DNA of 64,000 nucleotides from Lepiota brunneoincarnata (taxonomy: Eukaryota; Basidiomycota; Agaricomycetes; Agaricales; Agaricaceae): positions 62,001-126,000 of the forward strand of contig JAEBUN010000007.1 of assembly GCA_023014365.1 (NCBI GenBank), in the 5' to 3' direction. A program made the position numbers and the translations under genes. Positions 1 through 11,591 of the stretch are shown here, piece after piece. A model generated the notes under the pieces. It had not been told where the DNA came from. It made no database searches and saw only the letters and a list, made by a program, of their open reading frames with translations. Numbering within the stretch: position 1 is the first letter of the stretch; each line of letters begins with the position of its first letter.

Positions 1-908
1 ATTTAACTGGATAGTATGTGAGCAGGCAAACCAGGAAGACGAACCAGTCAGCAGAGAAATACTTAATCTATCGATCAATGGAGGAGATAGACGAGTTACT
101 GAGAAGTTGTATGATACCTCTAGTTGGATTTGTCTATGCAACACTCACCATCATTCAGGCACGTAGTTGGCACTCTGCTTGTGAACCTTAACTGGAGACC
201 TCCCTTTGACGCCAACGTTCAGCAATAATTTCTGATGACGGTAAGATGAGCTATGGCGTTTCCAGTTGTGGTGTGCCAGCTAGAAGACCAAAATCCAAAC
301 CAACCGCCAGCGGAGCAGAATACACAGCGGGGATGGAGCAACAGTGAGCTGAGGAGCAGAGCACTTCCCCAAATAGTACAAATACGGGAGCAGCGATTAG
401 AGTTGTGATAGTTGAGGTTTGCACATCAGCGGCCTTGAGGCGTCGTAGTCTCCGTAGAGGAGGACCCGTAACAGCACCGGATTCTTTATCACGGAAACGA
501 CGAATGCTTTGCCAGTGGTAGTTCAAACATCAAAGCTTGCAAGATGGCCCTCTGACGTGCTGCGTTAGTATCTATCCTACATGGTCGTAGGCTTCGATAC
601 AATCGGATAGCCGTTCCTTCAACATGGTCAATCATTTCGGGACCCACGGTAAGATGAGTTTTCTAGTACCAATAAAGCTAAATTGAAGACGTACTTTCGA
701 AAATTCCAGAGCACTCGAGACAATATGCATGAACTCGTAGCTTCACGGCGATAGAACGGTGACGATTGCAGTCCTCCAGCCAAAGCAGCTTTCAAAGAAA
801 TATAAAAACTAGGGACTCGGTCAAGATTTCTTTAGCACCAGTCACCAGTTGAAGCCACACTGCAATTCCTAATCTAAAGCGGGTCGCTAGCACTATCATA
901 TTCTTCAA
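1..908. other. No recognisable gene; promoter-like end
   Basis: Short open frames here show no family signature and no paired splice sites. The only organised element is a TATA-like stretch at about 801-808 followed by pyrimidine/purine-mixed leader sequence, which sits roughly 100 nt before the ATG of the Cys-rich remnant at 909. Confidence 0.4.
801..808 (+). promoter_or_regulatory. TATA box of the Cys-rich remnant
   Basis: The sequence TATAAAAA lies about 100 nt upstream of ATG 909. Spacing and context suit a core promoter, but no transcript evidence can be seen from sequence. Confidence 0.35.
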
Positions 909-1800
909 ATGTTCAGTCTTCACGATTTTCATCGCGGCTGCTGCTGTCCAGGGTGCTCAAAATGCTTGCACGAAGTTGTGCTGTACGTATCTTTTTATAG
1001 AGGCGTCTGGGGCCCGTAATCGTTTTGTATCGGTCATATCTTGCAATGGGAGGCCCGCAGCAACCCACGAATCTCTTCCGCCCTCCTATGTGAGTCCTTT
1101 GTCCGTGGTGGTTGGTGAGTAGCTCCTTGCGAGAAACGAACGAGATCCTGATCCAAGTTGACGATTCTTCACATTGTAGTCCCCCGCGTGCGGTTCTATG
1201 CTGACTCTGCCTCGGCTAATGCTAATGGTTCCTCTAAAGCAGGCGCTGGTGGTGCTCAGCTCGATGGAGGAGACTGTGCAATGATACATGAGAAAAGCGA
1301 GTTGGCTCCTATTGTCACAGAGTTTGTACACCATGGACCCAATGGTGCTGAGGGTACCTGTGGAAAATTTTGTTGTACGAGGCTTTCTTACGTCTGTTAC
1401 CCACATAGAGTATTTGCTCATTGTGTAACGTGTTGTACAGGTCGAATACGCTTCAAACCCATCAATGGTGTTTTTAACACTTCTGCTTGCAGCCCCTACG
1501 ACGAGCGCACTAACTCTTGGTAGGCGGGGTCTTGCAGGAAAGGTCACGGTTCATGCTGACTATTGTAGCCCTGATATAAATTTCATTCATGGAACAATCA
1601 AGGCCCATCCCCCTCCCGTTTGTTGCGAAGAATCTATACTAAGTACGCCTCCGCACAGACCTTGTTTTAGTCTCTTGGCTTTGTTTGGTATCAATCCAAT
1701 TCTTCGTAACCAACTATGGCATTCCTATAGACCTGGCCTACTGTTCCAGATTCAATCGGGGACCAACGTCATTCCAAACGTCCGGAGCGGGTAAGAAGTG
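909..1800 (+). pseudogene. Small secreted Cys-rich protein remnant
   Basis: An ATG at 909 is followed, one base out of frame, by a signal-peptide-like stretch (FTIFIAAAAVQGA) and then ACTKLCC at about 985. A GTACGT donor follows at once. Further Cys-rich coding-like pieces lie downstream, including GTCGKFCC near 1350-1375 and PPVCCEES near 1615-1635, in different frames. The pattern of a signal peptide plus CC pairs recalls small secreted proteins such as hydrophobins, but the hydrophobin cysteine spacing is not met, so I do not assign that family. A sequence resembling 1158-1290 recurs at about 37455-37605. I infer a decayed or frameshifted gene; exon limits are uncertain. Confidence 0.3.
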
Positions 1801-2165
1801 ACGTGAACACGGGTTCTGGAAAATGTCCATGATGGGAATTGTTGGGTTGAGGATATTGGCGCTGGGTTCGGGTGTATTGCCCAAAAGCGCTACAGAGGAG
1901 CCAAGGCCCATGCCGCATGGGACGAAGGCATCATCCTGCCGGTGCGGGTCGTTGTATTATTATTCGGAGTCGTCCACGGCTTGTTGATGATGGGGACGGG
2001 CCGAGCCTCGTCAACCCAAACAGTCAACTCATTCCCACACGTGCCTAATTGATTGCGTCATCTCACCGGGATGCTTTTTTCTTTTTTGAAAATCATCCAT
2101 GTGCCATCTCCTCTCTCTCATCCATCTTCGTAACTTATAACGTCTCTCATACATACCCAGCTCGG

Positions 2166-4236
2166 ATGATTCGCACTTTGGCGTGTCGCATGGGGACTAG
2201 TGGGAGGGGAACACTCAGGGTGATGCCTGTGCCGGTGGGACTCGGACGAAGGATCCTCGGGGAGCACCCGCGACGCTGGACTTCGACCTGGACGACGACA
2301 TCTCCGCCGACGACTGGTAAACTCGGAAAGTACGCGAAGCGGTTGGGGTACGTTACCCTTGGCCTTGGAACGGTCTATGTTGTGGATAGATTCTATAATG
2401 CGTCTGCCATTACTCGCAACCTGTATACGCTATGGACGGTGTGTGTTGTTATAAACGAATTGGTGGCGGGGAGCTGATGATAAGGCCTTAGTGTGCTATG
2501 ATAACACTCGATTACAAGATCAATTTCACACCCGGAAAGAGCGACAAGATTCCCGAGCTGCACGAACGAGTCGCTCAGCGTGTATACGACCTGCTTACTT
2601 CCAATGGCGGGCTTTACATCAAGATAGGGTACGCATGTCTTCTTATTTCCTATTCCCTCATACATACCAACGCCCTTCCCCAAGCCAAGCTATCGGTGCA
2701 AACGCCGCCGTTCTACCCAAACCCATGCAAGTCAAATTCGCATCCTTATTCGACGATGCACCACAGGTACCCTACACCACCATACGCGACGTATTCTTCC
2801 GTGAGCTCGGACGGCCACCAAGTGGACCCGGGGGTGTGTTTGAGGTGTTTGAGGAAGAGGCAGTGGCGAGTGCGAGTGTTGCGCAGGTACACAAGGCGAA
2901 AGTGTGGGGACGTGATGAATGGGTTGCGGTCAAGGTGCAGAAACCAGAGGTGGGTAGACAGATGGAGTGGGATTTGGGTGCGTATAGGATTGTGATGTGG
3001 ATGTTTGAGAAATGGGCTTTTGATTTGCCGGTTTATTTTGTTGTCGGTGAGTTGTTTAACGGTGTTTCTGGGAGGTCTTTGGGCTGAGGGTGTGGTAGAT
3101 TTCGTTTCGGATCATTTGAGGCAAGAGTTGGATTTTGAGCGGGAGGCGGAGAACGCGGGGAAGACAGCGGTGTTTGTTGAGAATGAACCGACGTTGAGGG
3201 GAAGGGTTTATATTCCCAAGGTGTATCCGGAATATACAACCAAGAGGGTGATGACGGCGGAATGGATCGAGGGGGTGCGGTTGAGCGATAAAAAGGCGAT
3301 TAGGAGGCTAGTGGGTGAGAGCGAGGAAGAATCGGGAGTGCCTATTACACGGCCACCACTCAAGGGGGGCACGAAAGCGATCATGCAGACGATGGTTGAG
3401 CTGTTTTCAGCCCAGATGTTTGAATGGGGTTGGGTCCACTGCGACCCACATCCCGGAAACGTGCTTATTCGGCCATCACCTATAGCTCCCAGGGAACCGC
3501 AGCTTGTCTTGCTGGATCATGGGTTGTATGTGCAGGTACCAGAGGAGTTTAGGAGGGAGTGGGTAAGGCTGTGGAGAGGGATGCTGTCAGGTGATTTCGG
3601 GGAGGTTGAGCAAGTGACAAAGGGGTGGGGTATTGGGATGCCGGACTTGATGGCGAGCTTTACGCTGATGAGGCCGGTTGTATTGAGGCGTGGACGCAAG
3701 AAGGGCCTGGGAGGAGCAGAGAAGAAGGAGAGGAAGCCGATGACACAGTACGAGATGAGTGTGCAGATGAAGGAAAAGCTGAGGGGTTTTTTGGAAGACA
3801 CGGATCGGATGCCGAAAGTGCTCATCTTTTTGACGAGGAATATGCGGATGGTGCAAGGTGGGTGTCCCGTATTCTCCTCCGCAGTGTGTTACGGCATGCT
3901 GAAAAGATGTCCGAAGGGAACAACCAATCTCTGGGTTCGCCTGTTAATCGGGTCAAGATCACGGGGTACTGGGCGTCGCGCTCACAGATACACAACAGAC
4001 GGCTGGGGATGGGAGAGCGGGTGAAGGAGTGGTGGCATCATATCGTGTTCAGGAGTGTGATGCTGACGCTTGACCTCGCGTTTTGGAAGACACGGTTCGT
4101 TAATTGGTTGTGGGGGGTGTTTGGCGGAGATAGTAGTCGGAAGAGGAACTTCGAAGAAGAGTTGGAGCAGAACATGCGCGAGTTTGCAAGAGAAGGGCTG
4201 GGTATAGATGTTGGAGAGGGGGTGTTTATCGGCTAA
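2166..4236 (+). CDS. MCP2: ABC1/ADCK-family mitochondrial atypical kinase
   Basis: Member of the ABC1/UbiB/ADCK protein-kinase-like family, closest in layout to yeast Mcp2/Cqd2 and animal ADCK1/5, which act at the mitochondrial inner membrane in lipid and coenzyme Q homeostasis. Five exons: 2166-2438, 2492-2628, 2685-3046, 3099-3857, 3917-4236, joined by GT..AG introns of 52-59 nt, giving 616 residues. The N-terminus is Arg-rich (residues 1-40) like a mitochondrial presequence and precedes a hydrophobic segment at about 60-80. Family landmarks are all present: KIGQ (135-138, the KxGQ motif), the Ala-rich loop ASAS (198-201), VAVK with Lys220, HCDPHPGN (371-378) and LLDHG with Asp397. The start is chosen because it opens the presequence in frame. 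The gene looks intact and its stop is only 94 bp from the next start codon. Confidence 0.93.
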
Positions 4237-4330
4237 TAATAACAATGACGGATTACATAGACGTGGGTATAAAGGGTCGCTGACGTTGGCAAATAGAAAA
4301 GACGCCCTTTCCTTCCCTTCCCACTCGCGA

Positions 4331-7300
4331 ATGGTCCCTATCCCAATCTCTAACAGACTATCTCCCGCTGTCTCAAGGGTACTATACGTTGCTTTCTCAC
4401 TCCTTTCTAAATATGCACTGCGCTTCACCCACAGACAGTTGGACAGCCCTACCACTCTTGCGAGAAGGGCGAGTGAACTTGACACTGCACCACAATGGAA
4501 ACGCATCGTCTTTCCACTCCTCATACCCATTCTTGTCCTCCTTTCGGGTTTGTTTGCCGGTCTGACATTAGGGTATATGAGTCTGGATGAGACTCAGCTC
4601 AATGTGTTGAGTATCAGCGGTACTCCGTGAGTGCACCACTTTCCTTTTGCATCTCCATATGTTAAGAAGTTGTAGGCAACAGCGTGAGTATGCGAACAAG
4701 ATCAAGCCGGTACGCAAGAACGGGCACCTCTTGCTCGTCACGCTTCTCCTTGCAAATATGATCGTCAATGAGACGCTGCCGGTCATTGCGGACCCTGTCC
4801 TTGGGGGCGGTGCTCAGGGCGTGGTGGTTAGTACTGCGTTGATCGTCATGTCCGTCGTTCCCTTTCCGCTTCGAATGTGGCGTTTAACTCGAGCCTTTTG
4901 ACAGTTTTTCCGAGATCATTCCACAGTCGCTCTTCACCCGCCACGGACTCTATCTTGGCGCCAAAATGGCCAGGTTTACAATGGTGTTGATATATGGCCT
5001 GGCAAGTTTTGCTGCATCGTCATCGATGTGTCCTGCTCTCATACTTGTCCCAACGGTCTAGGGTATCATTTCCTGGCCCGTAGCAAAGCTCCTTGAGTTT
5101 GTCCTGGGCAAGCACCATGGTATCATCTATCGTCGTGTCGGTGAGGGCATCTACTCCTTTTTCAAGGAAACGAGAGTTGATACTGCCATACAAGAACTCA
5201 AGGAACTCATTGCGATGCATGACTCGCACGAAGCTCATGGTGGTGATCTTAAGACGGACACTGTAACTATCATCGGCGCGACGCTTGACCTTCAGGAAAA
5301 AGTCGTCAAGCAGGTTTGTTTATCCCTCAAGTTTCATATATGCGTCATGTTGAGTTGTTTGTGATAGGCAATGACACCTATAGACGACGTATTCATGCTC
5401 TCCATCGACTCTAAGCTCGACTATGATCTCCTCAAAAGAATCTGTCAAACAGGTCACAGTCGTGTGCCGGTGTACGAAGAGGTTGAGGTGCCCATCGCTG
5501 CAGTGCCCCTTGGAAGTGGAATACACTCATCCTCGATTGTCGGACGTGATGCCTCTGGGTCTTCTGGTACCTCCGTAGAAGGTGATACTATTGGCAAGCA
5601 ACAGCCGCAGCAGAGGATGGTCAAGGTCAAGAAGATTATCGGGATTTTGTTGGTCAAACATTGTCTGTTGTTGGATCCCAAAGGTCAGTTGATCTTGAAG
5701 GGGTTTTATGTTCGGGTCTGTGACCAAGTTTCTTTGTTGTAGACGCCACGCCTCTGCGCAAGATTCCGTTGAACAAAGTCCCGTTTGTACCCAACAATGA
5801 ACCGCTCTTGGGAATATTGGATAAATTTCAAGAAGGGAGGAGTCATATGGCCATCGTCAGTCGGTTTAGTGTCGAAAGGGTCAGTCACTCTTTTGAAACT
5901 CATTCAAAGTTCTCATCTCATATGTAGGCGCAAAGCGTCAAGAAAGCGGTTAAGCGGGGGCTGACACAACGTCTCCGTGCAAGTGTAGGAATAGGAGACT
6001 CTGACTCTTCATCATCGTCTTCGTCATCCGATGAGGAAACCGATTCTGGAATGTCTGCGCTGAGCTCGGCTAGGAAATGGGCTACGAGGAAGAAGCGGGG
6101 GAGGAACAGGATTATGAGTGGATTTCGTAAAGAACACGAGGTGGAGGAAGGTCCCCTGGAAGCGGACGGAGACGCGGATGCCGATGGCGACGGGGAAACA
6201 CTCAAAGAGGATAGGACGCCCCCCGAGTCCAAATTCCCTAGTCCGCCTTCGTTTGGGACCGGGGCCGACGAGAAGTATGAGATCAAGTCCGGTGATGCCC
6301 AACGTAATAAGACTCGGAAGAATTTGATTGGTGGTGGCGAGCAGAAGGATGTTACCAATAATGGGAAGAGTGGTAAAGATACCCAGAAGAAAACGACCTT
6401 TCAGTTGTCGGCGTTGTCTAGGCAGGCTGGGAGTGCGATGATGGGGACTCTGTTGGAGCAGAGTATGCCTGCGGATGCAGTTTTGGCAAAAGAGGGTGCT
6501 GACGAGGTGGGCTATATCTCCCCGACGTTTTTTGTGACAAAACGTTGATTTGGCCTAGTTTTTGCAAAGTATCGACCCTGCGGTTATGCCGCTTGGTATT
6601 ATCACCTTGGAGGATGTTTTGGAAGGTCGGTGATTCTCGGTATACGTTGCGGGAAATGCTGATGTCATAGTTATTACCCCTACAGAATTAATAGGAGAAG
6701 AAATCTATGATGAATTTGATCCTCAGGGTGCTCATGGTGACCCGTATGCGTATGACATTACTGCACCTGCGGGCGCTACTACTACCAGTTCTGGACCCGC
6801 CTCTGGTGCTGCGGCACACGTCTTTACTACTCAAGGCCCTACTTTATCTCATCAAGTTCCAGAAATTAAGGTTGGAGATGAGTCGAGTGAGAGGCCCGAC
6901 ACAACGACAGATGGTCGACAGAGGCCGACGGCTGCATCTGGCAGTCCTGCCGGTGGGATGGAGACTGCTGCTGCCGGTGCCACCGGCACCGTGGCGACCA
7001 CGAAAAGCATACCGATTCCGATTTTGAAAGGGCTTGAGTTTTTGTCGGGAAGGTCGAGGAGTGCGCCACCTGCGCCGAGGGACAAGCAGAAACGACAGGA
7101 TCGGGATGTTACCGTGACCGGAAACGAAGTTCTTTCTTCGGATGAAGATGAGGATGAGGATGAGGAGATGGGTGAAGGGATGGTACGGGGTGACGGAAAG
7201 GGGAAACTGGCTGAGGATATCGTGCCGCCGGTGCTGGGCGGCATTAATGCTGCTGGTCCTGGTGGCCCCGAGATTAAGATGCCGAGACCTGTTCGGGGTA

Positions 7301-7695
7301 TATCTGGGCATGCGATTCAGCAGCTTGGGATGAGTGGGTCTGGTAGTAATACTGCTCCCGCTACCGCTGCTGGTGGTGGTTCGCTTGGTGTAGGAGTTGG
7401 GGTGGGTGTGGGGGGTTCTAAGAGTTCGAGTAATTCGAGGAGTGCGAGTCCGGCGCCGCCCTTGGAGGCGATATTATTGGAGCGGAAGAGGCGGTTGGGA
7501 AGGGAAGGTGGGGGTGGCCATGTAGGTGGGGGTGGCGGCGTGGCGTTGGCGGGAGCAGGCGCACACGGCGAAGTGGGGAGGGGCAGAGGGTTCAAGAGTA
7601 GTCCGCTGACTGGTCCGGGGAGAGCCGGGGATGAGAGGAAAGAGAAGGCGGAGAAGGATGGAGGGAAAGAGGTTGGTGACGAAGATTCCAAGTAA
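4331..7695 (+). CDS. MAM3: CNNM/Mam3-type CBS-domain membrane transporter
   Basis: CNNM family protein (DUF21 membrane domain followed by a CBS pair), the family of yeast Mam3, linked to vacuolar metal and Mg handling. Ten exons: 4331-4626, 4676-4849, 4905-5001, 5062-5140, 5195-5313, 5368-5683, 5743-5879, 5928-6506, 6559-6625, 6686-7695, encoding 957 residues. Transmembrane segments are seen near residues 58-80 (PLLIPILVLLSGLFAGLTLG) and in exons 2-4; SGLFAGLTLGYMSLD and FSEIIPQSLF are typical of DUF21. The CBS pair begins about MTPIDDVFML and ends with MPLGIITLEDVLEELIGEEI. The first CBS carries a roughly 45-residue Ser/Gly/Gln-rich insert, and the tail of about 330 residues is low-complexity (Gly, Asp/Glu, Pro). 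Intron 3 (5002-5061) uses a GC donor (GCAAGT). Frame is intact throughout. Substrate cannot be told from sequence. Confidence 0.92.
5002..5061 (+). other. GC-AG intron in CNNM gene
   Basis: The exon frame (..MVLIYGL / GIISWPVAK..) is restored only by removing 5002-5061, which begins GCAAGT and ends CTAG. This is the usual strong GC donor context. Confidence 0.85.
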
Positions 7696-9778
7696 TATTC
7701 CGTATGACTATGCCTTTCTCATGGTTTTGGTAAGTTTTCGGAGATACGTGAACGTAATCAATTAGCGCAGAGCAGCGATTTACTTGCATTCTCGATGTCG
7801 CGTTAAATCAAGGATCGCGTGTCCGAAACCGACACACCTAAAGGTGGTGCAGATTACTCGGTTTGATACTTTGCCTGTTGTGAGGTCTGGTCGTCCGAGG
7901 CAAAAATGTGCCAAGTCAAGGGTCGGAATATCACGAGCACGTTGTTGGTCGCGTCGAACTTTAGTCTAATGAGACTGCGGCTATGGTCTGGAACCACGGT
8001 GGCAGTATGGACAAGGCAGGTGCATGGCAATACGTTGAAGGCGATACCTCTATGTAGTAAATACTGTTCACGAGGCGGCGGGTGGTGGATGTTGTGATTC
8101 GGAATGTCGATCGGCGACCGAACGGAGCCTTTTAGAGCGGTGACAAGTGAAGAACGTTTGTGACTTCGCGAAGCGAGGTCTACTAAAGTATTGGAGGAAG
8201 GGTGTGCCTGTACTACATGGGGGCAAGTAATATTAAGATACTACGGCGGCATATGGTTAAATGCGATGAGGGGTCTCTCTGCCGTCGCGTCGGAGCTTGA
8301 TTGCTGCCCGTGTGAACTTCGCGGCTCGAGCCGTTCGGGAATTTTTGAATGTAAACATCAACGGAGCCCCGTAATTGTGGGTAACGGCTTCCGTACAATT
8401 ACAAGAGAGTTAATGGACGTCTGGGGGGATGATGACCTCAGTGTCAATGTTCTTGGGGGTGGGTGAGTGGTGACTTCGGGGCCAATACGTATTTATTGTC
8501 GTGGTTCTTGGGAAGCGGTTTAAGCCGGGCAGGTGCCTGAAAATTGCCGCGAAGATGATTCCTGGGAACATTGTCGTGTTATGCTGTCCGAAAATGTACA
8601 TACGTAATCTACATTGGTGCTTATACTTTCAGCAAGTCGAGTGAGTGTCCAGCTACGGCACTCGGAGAGAAAGCGCGGGGGGGGGAAGGAGAATATCAAT
8701 CCATTTCCCAGTGGCTATGACGGCGACCCAGGACGCGTAGTGATCCGGGTTCCTCGCTCTGCCCTGTGATACCCTGAAGATTCAACACATTCTGCTGATA
8801 CGAAATCCAAATATTCGGTGATCGTGTGACCCTGGTTCCTGGTGCCATTATTGAATCCCTGCATTTTCATGTTGAGGTAGAGGCGGGATGCCTTGCCATC
8901 CGGATTTTATGTCAGCACCACGACCTAAGGGCTTTTTGTGTGGAGGACATACCAACAATGGATTTATTGCCATCATCATTCTGCCATTGTTTATCTTGGA
9001 GTCAGAAGTGGGGAAGTGGAGAGTAGAAGGACTCTCACATAAATCCCAGAATCCATAATTCCATTTCAGGCGACTTCAGGATTAGAGACACTGATAGGAC
9101 ATAGTTTACTGGGAGACAAGGCGGCGGTTCAGCTGGATGACCCGGTTCTTTTATTCAGACACATACCCACAGTACTATTTTTGCAAATTAAAATTTTCAG
9201 CGAACAGAACGAGGACAAAGAAAATAAACTCACCCGAAGAAATAGATACTTCCGTCGCGCAGGAGACTATACATGGTGGGGATAGTCCGCCGCATCGTGT
9301 ACAAGGAATTAAAGTGAATTCTTCTATCCATCCTTATTTCCTTGGAGGTGTGGAGGAAACGGGCCATGGTGATGACAAAGTAGTATACTATGGGTTGTTA
9401 GTGTCGTGCAAGACATCGAGAGGGTTAACAAGCTATCTACTTTGAGCAGAAAACCCAATAAGCCTGTATGACGAACAGTATTATCGTTTGCTCAATCCTT
9501 TTTTTTTAATATTTGGGTAGAGAGATGGGGGCTCACCACGCGAGAGCGCTTAAAGTCATGGAAACATTCTTCAAATGCATTTTGCACCCGAGTTGTTCGT
9601 GATGACCAGAAGGTGTGAGGGACAAGGTGCCTCGGTGTTCCGCTGTAGCGGTATTGATAGCTCCGATGGTAAAGACAATCTGTATTGGAGACTGCCCTCG
9701 CATGTTCAATTCTTATGGCGAGTGGCCGAAGACGCGTACCGTAACTTGCACTAGGATTTACAAAGCGAGTAAGCACTC
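7696..9778. other. Intergenic; no gene recognised
   Basis: The 3' flank of the CNNM gene runs into about 2 kb with only short frames lacking family signatures. The longest, 9137-9445 (+, 102 codons), is Lys/Thr/Asn-rich near its start and matches nothing I know. A G-rich run lies at about 8679-8687 and a T-rich run at about 9500-9508. Confidence 0.5.
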
Positions 9779-10736
9779 CTACCCAGGGCATGGATATATA
9801 TAACACTCACAGGCATAGACAATCACTGTGAGGGATCGAACTGGGTGTTGAAAGCAGTGTTCAACATCTGGAGGGGGGGGGGGGCTACCTGTAATAGAAC
9901 GGAACGCACTTTTGGTGTATGAGCGGTATAAAGCGTCCAGCCGCAGGAGGATCATCGCATCAGGAACCATAATCGCAAGGATTGGCCCTCTGCATGTCGG
10001 GCAGGCGAGCGGGGGGATATAACGTGAGTTCAAAATTTGGGACCAAGTACTTCTGTACTAACATGTACATAATCAAGTTTTGCCACGCCATACATCTTCG
10101 TGAGACGATAAGAATGAGCTGTACCAGTGTTAGAAGAGCAACAACATACAACTAGCGGCGCGTTAAGCATATAGTCTTTTTAGCAGAGCTGATATCTCAC
10201 CATATCTGGCGGCCCCGTTCTGGTGTGTACTAGTCACCAACCACATGTTGAGTCATACTCCGAAAGCCAAGGCAGGAATTCGGATTGTACGGACCTATGA
10301 AAGCAAGTCTGGGTTGTAGTGTTAGATGGTCAAGCTCTCCGTCATCTAAAAGTAAGGAGAAAGCTCACAATAGCAAGAGAGTGAAGAAATATCGACACAG
10401 CAAGTAGAGAATCTTGCTCGCTGACCATGGTTGACTTTAAAAGGAGGGCGAAGAACGATTGAACGAGAGTTGCGTGCTCGGAACAGAGCCAGCCATACCG
10501 CCATACGAGATCAATCTGAGGAAAGGTCACTAAACGCACGGAACGATAGATACAAGAGAGATTAACCTCTGTGTCCAGGCATAGGATGGAGTCATATAGA
10601 AGGAGAGAAAATGCGGAGACTGGTTGGTTCGTACCAGCGTTAAGCACTCGTCAGTGAACTTGAAGGAAGCAATGGTACCAGCAAAATGGTTCAATGATGA
10701 GAACCCGAATGGAAGATCAGAGGAGGATCCTGACAT
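9779..10736 (-). CDS. DUF6533-like seven-helix protein (partial model)
   Basis: Start ATG at 10736. Exon 1 is 10736-10679 and exon 2 is 10619-10567, then exon 3 starts at 10515; the introns (59 and 51 nt, GT..AG) join to give FSLLLYDSILCLDTE / IDLVWRYGW. The pattern YDxxLxLxxEIxxxW is the hallmark of the DUF6533 family of basidiomycete multi-pass membrane proteins. A later piece, at about 10010-9890, reads VPDAMILLRLDALYRSYTK, matching the family's third-helix LRxxALY motif. The stretch between these parts (about 10430-10020) could not be joined with confidence, and an 12-base run of G at about 9872 may disturb the frame. Biochemical role unknown; such proteins are often called receptor-like without proof. 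Confidence 0.55.
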
Positions 10737-11591
10737 GGCGAGAGCAGCTCTAGGAATTCGACTTCAAGATCGACTATTAACGAAAAAGCATAAGTAGGTG
10801 GGGAGTAGTGGGAGGAGAAGGGAACCAGACGCCACGGCTGCCAACTGCACAACGGCGGCCATTGGTCGCGTCCCTGGGCCTCCTGTGATTTGCATTTCAG
10901 TTGCTGACTTAACCCAAGGTTTGGCTCCGGTGCAACCCTGAGACCTGATAATTGAGTTTGTTGTCAATTACGGACTGATTTGGATTGGCAAGTACTGTGC
11001 ATGACACCAACTTGTCGACGAGGCCCTCCCAAGCTATGACTCCGCCGAAATCTATGCGCTGAACTGAGTGGCGGTGGCGGACTTTCGTAACGACCCGTGC
11101 ACATATTGGTTTTTTTTTTTTGCTTCCAAGCTGGACTGGACGGTGGAAATGATTATAACTGCGACTGTTTTGATGGCCTTCACAATCCACGCCGCGTGAG
11201 ACAGGAGTTGTTGAGTTTGTTCAAGGCCGCGCGGGTCATATGATAACGATGCGTCACGTGTCAATATAGAATGTGAAGCTCACGCGCTGGGCCAAATTTG
11301 TTTCCAACGGCGCAGGCACGGGTTTTTGACAACAAAAGCGCGGGCTGCTACGTACCTCCAGGCGCTCGAGGTTCTTGCACATATCCGTGAGAGTATTTTG
11401 GATTGGTTGACGACGGTGACTATTACACAGGCCACGCGCGCTGCCGCTAAACCAGTACCGTACCATATATAACGTTGACAAGGTGAGGGCGTATTATTTA
11501 TAAAAGTGGAATACCAGTCTCTCGCGCTTCACAACAGTATGCACAACACGGCACATGAATACATTTCCATCGACCGAAACGCCAGCGAGAG
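10737..11591. other. Intergenic; nothing recognised
   Basis: Between the divergent-looking 5' end of the DUF6533-like gene and the 3' end of the F-box gene. Only short frames without signatures; a T run is at 11110-11120. Confidence 0.5.

Noticed and set aside
909..1640. Hydrophobin gene
   Set aside because: A signal peptide and CC pairs are present, but the eight-cysteine spacing is absent and the pieces lie in different frames.
7317..7691. Pro-rich minus-strand frame over the CNNM tail
   Set aside because: It is the complement of the Gly-rich low-complexity tail of the CNNM protein.
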